Shown here piece by piece: positions 43,810-52,597 of a stretch of 64,000 nucleotides of DNA. This DNA is from PNAI01 sp035574295 (GTDB lineage Bacteria > Pseudomonadota > Alphaproteobacteria > Rhizobiales > Xanthobacteraceae). The stretch's first letter is position 1. Every line of letters starts with the position of its first letter. Under the pieces are notes generated by a model. The model had not been told where the DNA came from. It was given only the letters and a program-made list of their open reading frames with translations, and searched no databases. The position numbers and the translations under genes are program-made. The DNA lies in the NCBI GenBank assembly GCA_035574295.1, contig DATLYX010000059.1, positions 6,487 to 70,486 of the forward strand, in the 5' to 3' direction.

Positions 43810-44787
43810 ATGCCAATCGCACTTCGTGAGCTTTCCGCGCGACTGAGGACCCTTTTGATGCGGGCCGGCGCAATCGCCGTCGTCTTCGCCTTCAGCGGCG
43901 GCGCGGTGCTGGCGCAGACCTACGGTTTCGCCACGCTGCCACCCGGCACGCTCAATCACACCACTGCGTCCGCGGTCGCCAAGGTGTTGAAAGAAAAGGC
44001 CGGCCTCAATGTGCTGGTGCAGCCCACGGCGGGCGACCAGGTCATCATCCCGATGGTCGGGCGCGCGGAAGCGGAGCTCGGCATATCCAACATCATGGAA
44101 GCTGCGGCGGGCTTCAAAGGCGCGCAGAAGGATATTCGCATCATCGCCGCGGTGCACGCGCTGCGCACGCCCTTCTTCGTGCGCAAGGACTCCGGCATGC
44201 GCACGATCGCCGACCTGAAGGGCAAGCGGGTGGCGCTGGGCTATTCGGCAATGCGCACGATCAATGATGCGGCGCGCGCCATGCTGGCGACCGCCGGACT
44301 GACCGAAAACGACGTGAAGCCGGTGCTCGTGCCCAACGTCGTCCGCAGCGCGGACGATTTCGTTTCGGGTGCGGCGGACATGTTCTATTTTGCCTTTGGC
44401 GCGCCGAAGGTGCGCGAGGTCGATGCCACGGTGGGTGGAATTCGCGCGCTCGAAATGGACGTGAGCAGAATGGGGGAAGCGCGCAAGATCATGGCCTATG
44501 GATACGCGACCGATGTGGCGCCGGGACCGGTGTTCATCGGTGTGGAGAAGCCGATGAAGGTTTACACCTTCGACAATGTCATCTTCACGCACGCCAAGAC
44601 GCCCGACGACTTCGTCTATCGGGTGCTTGCCACCCTGGACAAGGAAAAGGCCGAGCTTGTCGCGGTGCAGCCGGTGTTGAGGGAATTCTCGCCGGCATTC
44701 GCCTACAAGCAGTACGACATTCCGTATCATCCCGGCGCGGTGAAATTCTACAAGGAACGTAATATTCAGCCGTCGCCGCTGCCGTGA
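43810..44787 (+). CDS. TAXI-family TRAP transporter solute-binding protein
   Basis: The 325-residue exported binding protein has a signal peptide (ending AFSGGAVLAQTYGF) and a TAXI-type core (TTASAVAKVLKEKAGLNVLVQPTAGDQVIIPMVGRAEAELGISN, RTIADLKGKRVALGYSAMRTIND). TAXI proteins capture organic anions for sodium-driven TRAP permeases. The ATG at 43810 has GGGAGG upstream. The stop overlaps the GTG start of the fused permease, which confirms pairing. Ligand unknown; location beside gentisate-type genes suggests an aromatic or organic acid. Confidence 0.9.
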   Translation: MPIALRELSARLRTLLMRAGAIAVVFAFSGGAVLAQTYGFATLPPGTLNHTTASAVAKVLKEKAGLNVLVQPTAGDQVIIPMVGRAEAELGISNIMEAAAGFKGAQKDIRIIAAVHALRTPFFVRKDSGMRTIADLKGKRVALGYSAMRTINDAARAMLATAGLTENDVKPVLVPNVVRSADDFVSGAADMFYFAFGAPKVREVDATVGGIRALEMDVSRMGEARKIMAYGYATDVAPGPVFIGVEKPMKVYTFDNVIFTHAKTPDDFVYRVLATLDKEKAELVAVQPVLREFSPAFAYKQYDIPYHPGAVKFYKERNIQPSPLP

Positions 44788-46904
44788 GCGTTGTAGATCA
44801 CGCCGACGCCGCAGCGGAGCCCGGCGCCGCTGCGGCGCGGATCAATCGATTAGCGGCGGATGTTCTTCAGTTCCTCTTCCTTGTTGCCGTGGTCGGTTGG
44901 GTCCTCGACCTGCCGCGCCGAATGCTCGGGCTTGCGGTCTACACCGAGCAGTTGTTGGCGATATGTCTCGGGTTGAGTCTCGCGCTTTGCTTCCTCGGTG
45001 GTGCGCGACGCGAGCCGAGACGCTTTGAATGGGGCGGCGCTGTCGCGTCGCTGGCGATCGTCGCCTATGCGCTGTTTCGCTATCAGGCGTTAAATGAAAT
45101 TCCGCTGATCTTGGTCATCGGTTTTGCGGCGAGTCTGGCATGGACCTTCATCGGCGGCCGCGCGTGGGCAATCGCATGGTTTGATTGGTTCGGTGCGGTC
45201 GTGTCGCTCGCGATATGCCTCTACATCACGATCCGCTACGAACCCCTCACCACCGAGCTCGCCATGCTGCCTACCGAAGGGATTTTGGGCAGCGCGATAC
45301 TGTTGACGCTCGTGCTGGAGGCCACGCGCCGGACTTCGGGCGCGGTGCTGGTGATCATCATCCTGGTGCTCGCGGCCTATGTCTTCATCGGCCCGTACCT
45401 GCCGAACGATTTCGCAACGCGCCGAGTCTCGCCGGAACGGCTCGTGGCCTACCTCGGCCTCGACACCAATTCCATGATTGGACCGTTGCTCGCGGTCGCA
45501 GTGATCATCGTCGTCCCGTTCACGCTGCTCGGTCAGGTGCTGGGCAGGACGGGCGGCGCGGCCTATTTCGCCGATCTCGCCATGTCCGGCATGGGCCGTT
45601 TTCGCGGCGGAGCGGCCAAGATCGCGGTCGTCGGTTCCGCGCTGTTCGGCATGATTTCCGGCGCCGCGGTGAGCAACGTGATCGCGGTCGGGGTGGTCAG
45701 CATCCCGCTGATGATGCGATCGGGATTCTCGGGAACGCGCGCGGCAGCGATCGAATCCGTCGGCTCGACCGGGGGCCAGTTGATGCCGCCGGTGATGGGC
45801 GCGGCCGCCTTCATCATGGCCGAATTTCTCCAGGTGCCCTACAGCTCGGTGCTGATCGCCGCCATCATTCCCGCGGCGCTCTACTATGCGGCGCTGTTCA
45901 TTCATGTCGATCTGGAAGCGGCCAAGCACCGCATCGGCGCCGCCCAGATCGAAAGCATCCCGTCGTTCCTGGAGGTGGTGAAGTCCGGCTGGCACTTCCC
46001 GATACCGATCGCATTCCTGGTGGCTACGCTGGCGTGGCCTGAGTTCTTCCAGATCCCGATCGAGCGGGCGGCGGTGTATTCGACCGGTATCTTGATCGTA
46101 CTGTCGCTGCTGTTCGGCTATCGCGGCAGACGGGTGACAATCGTCGAGATGTTCCGCGCCGTGGTCGATACCGGCCGCGGGGCGCTCGACATCGTACTGA
46201 TCGGCGCGGCGGCGGGCATCGTGGTGGGCGCGCTCAGCGTCTCGGGTATTTCGTTCGGCTTGACGCTGCAACTGATCGCGCTGAGCGGCGAAAACCTGTT
46301 TATTCTGCTGCTCTTGACCGCAGTCATCAGCATCATTCTCGGCATGGGCATGCCCACAGTGAGCGTCTATGTGCTGACCGCGACGCTGCTTGCGCCTTCG
46401 CTGGTCAAGCTCGGCGTCACGCCCATGGCGGCGCATATGTACGTGATGTACTTCGGCATGCTGTCGATGATCACGCCGCCGGTGGCGATCGCGGCCTATG
46501 CGGCGGCCAATATTGCACGCGCGCCGGGCTGGACCACCGGGTGGACGGCCGTGATGGTGGGGTGGAGCACGTTCTTCATCCCCTTCCTGTTCGTGCTTGA
46601 ACCCAGTTTGCTGATGGAAGGGCCGGCCTGGCTGATCGCCTGGCACTTCATCCGCAATATTTTGGGGATCCTGATCGGGACCGCAGCAATCGTCGGCTAT
46701 GCATTTGCCCCGCTGTCGGTGCCGGTGCGCATTCTTTCAGGCATTTCCGCGGTGGCCATTCTGGTGCCGCCCAACGCTTTTCCCGGCGCCGCCGCGATCG
46801 ACTGGATCGGGTTGGCGAGCGCCCTCATCGTGCTCGGCATCGACTATCTGCGCAGCCGGGACGGCCGACGTCTCGCCGCGAGGCGCGCGACCGAGGAGTC
46901 TTAA
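44784..46904 (+). CDS. TRAP transporter fused permease (DctQ-DctM type)
   Basis: The 706-residue permease joins a short DctQ-like N-terminal four-helix part to a DctM-like domain with more than a dozen transmembrane helices. Signatures are AKIAVVGSALFGMISGAAVSNVIAVGVVSIPLMMRSGF, SVGSTGGQLMPPVMGAAAFIMAEF and ILGMGMPTVSVYVLTATLLAP. It starts at GTG 44784, overlapping the TAXI protein stop, as is usual for TAXI-TRAP systems whose Q and M subunits are fused. It converges on the cupin gene with a 21 bp gap. Confidence 0.93.
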   Translation: MSVVDHADAAAEPGAAAARINRLAADVLQFLFLVAVVGWVLDLPRRMLGLAVYTEQLLAICLGLSLALCFLGGARREPRRFEWGGAVASLAIVAYALFRYQALNEIPLILVIGFAASLAWTFIGGRAWAIAWFDWFGAVVSLAICLYITIRYEPLTTELAMLPTEGILGSAILLTLVLEATRRTSGAVLVIIILVLAAYVFIGPYLPNDFATRRVSPERLVAYLGLDTNSMIGPLLAVAVIIVVPFTLLGQVLGRTGGAAYFADLAMSGMGRFRGGAAKIAVVGSALFGMISGAAVSNVIAVGVVSIPLMMRSGFSGTRAAAIESVGSTGGQLMPPVMGAAAFIMAEFLQVPYSSVLIAAIIPAALYYAALFIHVDLEAAKHRIGAAQIESIPSFLEVVKSGWHFPIPIAFLVATLAWPEFFQIPIERAAVYSTGILIVLSLLFGYRGRRVTIVEMFRAVVDTGRGALDIVLIGAAAGIVVGALSVSGISFGLTLQLIALSGENLFILLLLTAVISIILGMGMPTVSVYVLTATLLAPSLVKLGVTPMAAHMYVMYFGMLSMITPPVAIAAYAAANIARAPGWTTGWTAVMVGWSTFFIPFLFVLEPSLLMEGPAWLIAWHFIRNILGILIGTAAIVGYAFAPLSVPVRILSGISAVAILVPPNAFPGAAAIDWIGLASALIVLGIDYLRSRDGRRLAARRATEES

Positions 46905-46925
46905 AACGCGCGATAGCCGCGGCGC

Positions 46926-48023
46926 CTAATCGCTCTCGCGCCAGATGCCGAGGGCTTCCTGGGCGGGGCGGTCGGAAATCGAGAACAGCACCGACTCCTG
47001 CGCCGCGACGTGGGAATAGCTCTGCCAGGACGGCACAACGAACACGTCACGCGGTCCCCATTCCAGCGTCTTGCCGGCGACCTTGGTGGCGCCCCTGCCC
47101 TCGACGCAAACGAAAATGGTGCTGTCGGTCGAGCGATAGGGCTTGCCCTTAAAATTCTTCGGCAACAGCGCCAAATGCGCGCCCATGGTGGGCATTACCC
47201 AACCGCCGGTGAGCGGGTTAGCGTAGCGGAAGCGCGCACCGTGCCGCGGGTCGACGTCGCCGGAGCGGGCCAGGCGATCAAGGATCGGCCGCATGCGCTT
47301 GTAGGGGTAGTTCACGATCGGGCTCTGGTTGCGCGTGGCGACCTCGATGCCGTCCGGCAGCACGCCCGAGCCGTAGCGGGCGAGTGAATCCTCGTGGTCG
47401 AGGCGCGTGTTCTGCTTCTCGGTGTCGTAGTGCTTGTAGAAGCAGGTCTCGAAGAAATTGACGGTCGGCACGTCGAGCACGTCGAGCCAGATCATCGGCT
47501 GCTTCGACGTGTTGCCATGGTCGTGGGCGCACCAGTTTGGAGTGAGCACGAAGTCGCCCGGCGCCATGATGGTCTTCTCGCCTTCGACCTGGGTATAGGC
47601 ACCCTCCCCGTCCAAGATGAAACGGATCGCCGACGGCGTGTGCCGGTGCATGGGCGCAATTTCGCCCGGCAGGATCAACTGCAGGCCGGCGTAGAGCGAT
47701 TGGGTGATGCGCGACTGGCCGCGCAGCGCCGGATTCTCCAGCACGATGACCCGCCGGGTGGCCTCCTTGGCGGAGATCAGGTCGCCAGCTTCCATCACGA
47801 TCGGCTTGACTTCCTTGAAATGCCAGATCGCGGGCACGCATACGGATTTCGGCTCGTCGGGAATGATGTCCTTCAGCACCACCCACAGCGGCGCCATGTC
47901 GTATTTGGACAGGCGCTCGTAATACGCTTGGCGGTTGCCGTTCCGGCTGCCATTGCCGCCTTTGCCTTTGGCTTTCGTCTTGGCCTGCTTGGCCTTGGTC
48001 GTGAGCTGGCCGACGCTGTCCAT
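46926..48023 (-). CDS. Gentisate 1,2-dioxygenase-like bicupin
   Basis: The 365-residue protein has two cupin domains. The first contains the metal-binding set in LPGEIAPMHRHTPSAIRFILDGEGAYTQVEGEKTIMAPGDFVLTPNWCAHDHGN, and the second FVCVEGRGATKVAGKTLEWGPRDVFVVPSWQSY. This is the layout of gentisate and 1-hydroxy-2-naphthoate dioxygenases, Fe(II) enzymes that open the ring between the carboxyl and hydroxyl carbons. A Lys/Gly/Asn-rich tail (TTKAKQAKTKAKGKGGNG) precedes the fold. GGAGAGATCG precedes the ATG at 48023. An SDR gene lies upstream on the same strand. Confidence 0.85.
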   Translation of the reverse strand: MDSVGQLTTKAKQAKTKAKGKGGNGSRNGNRQAYYERLSKYDMAPLWVVLKDIIPDEPKSVCVPAIWHFKEVKPIVMEAGDLISAKEATRRVIVLENPALRGQSRITQSLYAGLQLILPGEIAPMHRHTPSAIRFILDGEGAYTQVEGEKTIMAPGDFVLTPNWCAHDHGNTSKQPMIWLDVLDVPTVNFFETCFYKHYDTEKQNTRLDHEDSLARYGSGVLPDGIEVATRNQSPIVNYPYKRMRPILDRLARSGDVDPRHGARFRYANPLTGGWVMPTMGAHLALLPKNFKGKPYRSTDSTIFVCVEGRGATKVAGKTLEWGPRDVFVVPSWQSYSHVAAQESVLFSISDRPAQEALGIWRESD

Positions 48024-48123
48024 CGATCTCTCCATCAGGACGGAATTTTGCCTTAAGAATATAGCGGTCGGCGGCGCAAACCTAGAGGGCTCGCGCAAGC
48101 GCGCCATGCAACTTGCGGCGGCT

Positions 48124-48888
48124 TTATGTGTTGTTGGCCCCGCCGTCCACGGCGATCACCTGGCCGGTCACGAAATCGCTGTCGCTCGAACAGAGGTAGA
48201 TCAGCGTCCCAACCAGGTCCTCGGGGTATTCGTCGCGCTTGATCGCGCGCCGCTGCACGGCTGCGGCGCGCGACTGGGCAACGTGCACGGTGTTCTTGAG
48301 GCCGGTCTCGCTCAAGGTGTAGCCAGGGGCGAGCGTGTTGACGCAGATGCCGTGGTCGCCGAGCTCGCGGCTGATGGCGCGGGTAAACGCGGTGACCGCG
48401 CCCTTGGAGGTCACGTAGTGGGAGAAATTGGGAATGCCGCGGGCCACAGTGCCGGAGCCGATGTTGACGATCTTGCCGTACTTGCGCTGGATCATGTGCG
48501 GGACCACGTGCTTGACCATCAGAAACGGCCCGCGGATATTGACCGCCATTACCAGATCCCACAGGTCGACGTCGATGTCCTGCACTTTCAGCGTGGGCAG
48601 CGGAGCATAGAGTGCGGCGTTGTTGACCAGGATGTCGATCTTGCCGAATCGTTCGAGCGTCTTGGCCACCAATGCTTTGACCTGCGCCTCGTCGCTCACG
48701 TCGAACTGAAAACTCGCGGTGGAGTTGCGGCCGTACTTGGCGGCGATCTCGGCGGCGAGCGCCGAGCCGTCCACGATATCCGCAATCATCACCTCGGCGC
48801 CCTGGGCCGCCAGGCCCTCCGAATAGAACTTGCCGATGCCCACTGCCCCGCCGGTCACGATGGCGGTGCGTCCCTGCAGTCTCGACAT
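48124..48888 (-). CDS. SDR-family NAD(P)-dependent oxidoreductase
   Basis: The 254-residue classical short-chain dehydrogenase has the Rossmann motif TGGAVGIGKFYSEGL, NNAALYAPLPTL, catalytic Ser in NIGSGTVARG and Tyr-x3-Lys in SHYVTSKGAVTAF, and a C-terminal VTGQVIAVDGGANNT. SDRs in aromatic clusters often oxidise diols or alcohols, but the substrate is unknown. The ATG at 48888 has GGAG upstream. It is 100 bp upstream of the bicupin gene and is divergent from the NTF2-like gene (90 bp apart). Confidence 0.93.
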   Translation of the reverse strand: MSRLQGRTAIVTGGAVGIGKFYSEGLAAQGAEVMIADIVDGSALAAEIAAKYGRNSTASFQFDVSDEAQVKALVAKTLERFGKIDILVNNAALYAPLPTLKVQDIDVDLWDLVMAVNIRGPFLMVKHVVPHMIQRKYGKIVNIGSGTVARGIPNFSHYVTSKGAVTAFTRAISRELGDHGICVNTLAPGYTLSETGLKNTVHVAQSRAAAVQRRAIKRDEYPEDLVGTLIYLCSSDSDFVTGQVIAVDGGANNT

Positions 48889-48978
48889 GTGCGCTCCACT
48901 GTGCTGATTGGGAGACGTGATTGGCAAACGTTAGTGCAGCACGCGGCCGCGCGCCAGTGCGGCCGGGACGGGGGACGA

Positions 48979-49593
48979 ATGCCGGCATTGAAAAGCGTCG
49001 ACCTGGACAAATTGGCGATCCGGGAGCTGATCGAGAATTGGGCGGTGTGGCGCGACAGTTTCCAGTGGGACCGCTTCCGCACCGTCTGGCACCCGGAAGG
49101 CCGCATGTGGGCCACCTGGTTCCAGGGCACCTACGAGGAGTTCATCCAGGCCAACCTGGAAGGCTATAAGCGCGGCGTCCGTATCTACCATTTCCTCGGC
49201 GGCTCCTCGATCGACATCAAGGGCCGCCGCGCCATTGCCCAGACCAAAATGTCGATCTCGCAGCGGGCGGAGGTGGAAGGCGTGCTGTGCGACGTGATCT
49301 GCATCGGACGCTTCTACGACTTCTTGGAGAAGCGCAAGGGCAAGTGGGGCTTGGTGTGGCGACGGCTCACCTACGAGAAAGACCGCATCGATCCGGTGGT
49401 CCCCGGACAAGTGCCGAAGCTCGATCCCAACCTGCTCAATCGCTTCCCGGTCGGATATCGCCACCTCGCCTATCTGCAGACCAAGGTGGGCTACAAGGTC
49501 AAAGAGGACATGCCGGGCGTCGATGGGCCGGAGACCAACGCGCTCTACGCCCTGGGCGCAAGCTGGCTGAAGGGCGGCAAATTGCCTTGGTGA
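48979..49593 (+). CDS. SnoaL/NTF2-like protein
   Basis: The 204-residue cytoplasmic protein shows an NTF2-like (SnoaL) fold, with a conserved core KLAIRELIENWAVWRDSFQWDRFRTVWHPEGRMWATWFQGTYEEF and the later IAQTKMSISQRAEVEGVLCDVICIGRFYDFLEKRKGKWGLVWRRLTYEKDRIDPV. SnoaL-like proteins include isomerases, cyclases and small-subunit oxygenase partners; this long form with a 60-residue tail is found in aromatic and steroid clusters. It starts the plus-strand run with DoxX, Gfo/Idh, EboE-like and HIBADH-like genes. Confidence 0.82.
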   Translation: MPALKSVDLDKLAIRELIENWAVWRDSFQWDRFRTVWHPEGRMWATWFQGTYEEFIQANLEGYKRGVRIYHFLGGSSIDIKGRRAIAQTKMSISQRAEVEGVLCDVICIGRFYDFLEKRKGKWGLVWRRLTYEKDRIDPVVPGQVPKLDPNLLNRFPVGYRHLAYLQTKVGYKVKEDMPGVDGPETNALYALGASWLKGGKLPW

Positions 49594-49659
49594 GCCAACC
49601 CTTGCGTGAATCGGTGCGATCCATTGGAATGCGCGCGCAACGGGCCATGAGGGGGACAC

Positions 49660-50034
49660 ATGTCATTTGCCGAAAAGTTCAATCTGCTGAACGGAATCGT
49701 ATTGCTGCGCATCATGTGCGGTGCGTTCTTCATCCCGCACATTTACGCGAAATTCTTCGTACCGGAGGCGCTGGGATTTTTCGTCGCAGCGAAATTCAAG
49801 CCGCCGGCATTCTGGATGTACACCGCCTGCGTCATCGAGACCATTCTCGCGATCGGGCTGATCTTCGGAATCTATACCAAATGGGTGGCGATCATCGCTG
49901 CGATCCATCTCGCGGTGGCGGGCGCGGCGGTCTACAAGGTGACCGGCGGCAAATGGCTGTGGAACATCGGCGGGTACGAGTATTGCGTGTTCTGGGCCCT
50001 GGCGTGCGTGGTGGTGGCAATGACGCATCCGTGA
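49660..50034 (+). CDS. DoxX-family small membrane protein
   Basis: The 124-residue membrane protein has four predicted transmembrane helices: LLNGIVLLRIMCGAFFIPHIYAKFF, WMYTACVIETILAIGLIFGIY, VAIIAAIHLAVAGAAVYKV and YCVFWALACVVVAMTHP. This is the DoxX/DUF417 arrangement, a family often found near redox enzymes and linked to quinone or thiosulfate metabolism in a few cases. It lies 66 bp downstream of the NTF2-like gene and 35 bp upstream of the oxidoreductase. No more specific assignment is possible. Confidence 0.82.
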   Translation: MSFAEKFNLLNGIVLLRIMCGAFFIPHIYAKFFVPEALGFFVAAKFKPPAFWMYTACVIETILAIGLIFGIYTKWVAIIAAIHLAVAGAAVYKVTGGKWLWNIGGYEYCVFWALACVVVAMTHP

Positions 50035-50069
50035 GGCCGGCATAACAAAATCAACAGTGGAGTAGAGGC

Positions 50070-51095
50070 ATGATCAATGCGGCCATTGTCGGACTAGGGT
50101 GGTGGGGTCGAACGCTCGTGGAATCGCTTGCCGACGGCAGCGATGTCATGCGGTTCGTGGCGCTGACCACGCGCACCGTGTCGCCGGACGTGCAGGAATT
50201 TGCAAAGCAACACAAGCTGCGGCTGCTCGACACCTATGAAGCGGTGCTACGCGACAAGGAGGTCAATGCGGTGGTGCTCGCAACCCCGCCGTCCGGGCAT
50301 TATCGGGAAGTCGTGGCAGCGGCCGCGGCCGGCAAGCACGTGTTCTGCGAGAAGCCGTTCACCTATTCCAAGAAGGATGCGGAGGCGGCGGCGGAGGCGG
50401 TGCGCAAGGCCGGATTGACGCTCGGCATCGGCTACAACCGCCGCTTCCACCCGGAGATGGCCAAGCTGCGGGAAAAAATCCGCAGCGGCGAGCTCGGCAT
50501 TATCCAGCACATCGAATGCAACATGACGTTTGCCAATGCGCTGTTCTTGAAGCCCGGCGCCTGGCGGGGGATGAAGGACGAGGCGCCTGTCGGCGGGCTC
50601 GCGCCGCTCGGCGTGCATGCGGTGGACGGCATGATCGACCTCGTGGGCGAAATCGACCAGGTCTATTGCCAGAGCTTCGCGCGGGTTCTCGAAGGAGGTG
50701 TCGATGACACCACCTCGATGCTGTTCCGCATGAAATCCGGGGTGTCGGGCTATCTCGGGATCATCACCACGACCGGTCCGGGATTCAGCTTCGAGGTGTT
50801 CGGCTCAAAGGGCAAGATCAGGCTCGAAGGCGTGACCCATGTCGCCGGAGCGTCATCGGAGGAGCGGCGCACGCGGCTGTTCGGCACCTGCAAGTTCCAG
50901 CCGATCAAGGGGCCGATGGAAACCTGGGAGGCCGACAAGCACGACGTGGTGCGGGCCTGTTTTGAGGCCTTCGCGCGCGCGGCGCTGGGCGGGCCGCCCT
51001 TCCCCATCACGCCGGAGCAGATCGTGCACGGCTCCTCGGTGAGCGAAGCGATCATCCGCTCGGCGGCGAGCGGCAAGGTGGAGAAGGTGGCGTAA
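50070..51095 (+). CDS. Gfo/Idh/MocA-family oxidoreductase
   Basis: The 341-residue NAD(P)-dependent enzyme has a Rossmann start (INAAIVGLGWWGRTLVE), the family motif HVFCEKPFTYSKKDAE (E-K-P) and the C-terminal beta-sheet domain with LGVHAVDGMIDLVG, where the usual His and Asp of the family lie. Members act on sugars, inositols and related diols. It lies between DoxX and the EboE-like gene, separated from the latter by a palindromic repeat. The combination suggests polyol or sugar-acid oxidation in this operon, but that is inference. Confidence 0.9.
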   Translation: MINAAIVGLGWWGRTLVESLADGSDVMRFVALTTRTVSPDVQEFAKQHKLRLLDTYEAVLRDKEVNAVVLATPPSGHYREVVAAAAAGKHVFCEKPFTYSKKDAEAAAEAVRKAGLTLGIGYNRRFHPEMAKLREKIRSGELGIIQHIECNMTFANALFLKPGAWRGMKDEAPVGGLAPLGVHAVDGMIDLVGEIDQVYCQSFARVLEGGVDDTTSMLFRMKSGVSGYLGIITTTGPGFSFEVFGSKGKIRLEGVTHVAGASSEERRTRLFGTCKFQPIKGPMETWEADKHDVVRACFEAFARAALGGPPFPITPEQIVHGSSVSEAIIRSAASGKVEKVA

Positions 51096-51120
51096 CCAGG
51101 GGCGAACAATTTGAAGCGTG

Positions 51121-51213
51121 TCATAGCCGTGCGGCCCCGCGCCAGCGGGACTCAGAGGCAAAACTGAATAACCGCTTGCGGGCCCCTGGGATCCCGCTGA
51201 CGCGGGAATGAAC
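51121..51213. repeat. Palindromic intergenic repeat (REP-like), degenerate
   Basis: Left and right hairpins, CCCGC-GCCA-GCGGG (51136-51149) and CCCGC-TGAC-GCGGG (51193-51206), flank a spacer. The ends resemble TCAT... and ...GGAATGA, as in common Rhizobiales intergenic mosaic elements. It lies between the Gfo/Idh gene and the EboE-like gene. It has no coding potential and no transposase. Confidence 0.6.
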
Positions 51214-51255
51214 GGATAAACCTGAACAAGCAACAAGAAGTTCGTGGAGCAGCTC

Positions 51256-52452
51256 ATGGATCTCGGCAAGGGCCTCGGCCATCTCACCTATTCGACACTG
51301 GTGCATCCCGGCGACACCTGGGACGACATGTGGGCGAGCCTGACCACCTACGTGCCCAAGGTGAAGGCGCGCATTGCCCCGCGCGAGCGGTTCGGCGTGT
51401 CGCTGCGCCTCTCCAACGCCTCCGCCGCCACGCTGGTCAACAGCAAGGCCGAGCGCGATCGGCTGAAGAAATTTTTGGCCGACAACGACATGTACCTCTA
51501 CACGGTCAATGCGTTTCCTTACGGGCCGTTCAAGAACACGATCGTCAAGGAACAGGTTTACGAACCGGACTGGCGCTCGGAGGAGCGCACGCAATACACC
51601 ATCAACGTGGCGAACGTGCTGGCCGACGTGGCGCCGGAGGACATTTCGCCGTCGATCCAGAGCGCGCCGCTCGGGTTCAAGCCGCGCGTCACCGGCAAGG
51701 ACGTGGTTGACAGCTATACCGAGCACGTGATGCGGGTGGCGGCGCATCTGGTGAAGCTCGAAGCGGAGACCGGCCGCACGGTGACGCTGGCGCTGGAGCC
51801 TGAGCCGTTCTGCTTTTTGGAGACCACCGACGAGACGGTCGATTACTTCACCAACCACCTCTACAGCGGCCGGGCAGCGGAGATGCTGGCCAAATTCGCC
51901 GGGATTCCGGTGTCCGAAGCCATCGTGGCGCAACGCAAATTCATCGGCACGGTATTCGACATCTGCCACCAGGCGGTGGAGTACGAGGACATCTCGACCT
52001 CGCTGCAGAAACTCGTGGATGCGGGGATACCGATCTTCAAGCTGCAGGAAGCGGCGGCGATGCGCATCCCGAACGTGACGCAAAAGATCGTGGATACGCT
52101 CAAACGCTACGCCGAGACCATTTATCTGACGCAGACGGTGGAAAAAAAAGACGGCAAGCTCACGCGCTTTCTCAATCTCGAGGATGCCTTCAAGGCTTGG
52201 GAGGATAATCCGGGGCCGCGCGAGTGGCGCACGCATTTCCACGTGCCTGTGTTCCTTGACGATCTCGGCGAGTTCGGTACCACGCGCTTTGCCATCGAGG
52301 ATGCGCTGAAATTCCACAAGCGGCGGCCGCTGTCGCGCCAGCTCGAAATCGAGACCTATACCTGGGACGTGCTGCCGGAGCACCTCAAAACCGGCGACAT
52401 CGTGGACTATGTCTGCCGCGAATTGGAGTGGGTGAAGGGACAGTTGCAGTAA
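51256..52452 (+). CDS. EboE-like xylose-isomerase-type TIM-barrel protein
   Basis: The 398-residue protein resembles EboE ('metabolite traffic protein'): an N-terminal LGHLTYSTLVHPGDTW, then RFGVSLRLSNASAATLV, LYTVNAFPYGPFKNTIVKEQVYEPDWRSEERTQYTINVANVLAD and a C-terminal FHVPVFLDDLGEFGTTR. The fold is a xylose-isomerase-like TIM barrel with ALEPEP and a Glu/His-rich pocket. In other bacteria eboE lies with eboABCD and eboF; none is here, so this is an orphan. The ATG at 51256 has GGAG upstream; a GTG at 51244 is less likely. Confidence 0.78.
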   Translation: MDLGKGLGHLTYSTLVHPGDTWDDMWASLTTYVPKVKARIAPRERFGVSLRLSNASAATLVNSKAERDRLKKFLADNDMYLYTVNAFPYGPFKNTIVKEQVYEPDWRSEERTQYTINVANVLADVAPEDISPSIQSAPLGFKPRVTGKDVVDSYTEHVMRVAAHLVKLEAETGRTVTLALEPEPFCFLETTDETVDYFTNHLYSGRAAEMLAKFAGIPVSEAIVAQRKFIGTVFDICHQAVEYEDISTSLQKLVDAGIPIFKLQEAAAMRIPNVTQKIVDTLKRYAETIYLTQTVEKKDGKLTRFLNLEDAFKAWEDNPGPREWRTHFHVPVFLDDLGEFGTTRFAIEDALKFHKRRPLSRQLEIETYTWDVLPEHLKTGDIVDYVCRELEWVKGQLQ

Positions 52453-52457
52453 TGCGT

Positions 52458-52561
52458 CGTCATCCCGAGGCGCGGGCGAAGGCCGCGAACCCGGAATCCA
52501 TAACTCCGGCCGGGGTCATGGATTCCGGCACTCGCCGCTCCACGGCGCGGCCGGAATGACG
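52458..52561. repeat. Nested palindromic repeat element (REP-like)
   Basis: The outer arms CGTCATCCC (52458-52466) and GGAATGACG (52553-52561) pair with one mismatch. The inner arms CCGGAATCCAT (52491-52501) and ATGGATTCCGG (52518-52528) pair perfectly over 11 bp. It fills the gap between the EboE-like gene and the next gene and contains no gene. Such 100 bp elements with GTCAT/ATGAC ends are repeated in Rhizobiales genomes. Confidence 0.7.
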
Positions 52562-52597
52562 ATCAATGACAAAGGCGTCGCAAACCGAGGTCGCAGC

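Noticed and set aside
45090..46646. A 518-codon minus-strand frame over the TRAP permease
   Set aside because: The permease on the plus strand has full family motifs; the antisense product is His/Arg/Asp-rich low complexity with no homology visible.
52556..52597. An upstream ATG for the HIBADH-like gene
   Set aside because: The ATG at 52556 is within the right arm of the palindromic repeat; the ATG at 52598 has GAGG upstream and begins the conserved Rossmann strand.
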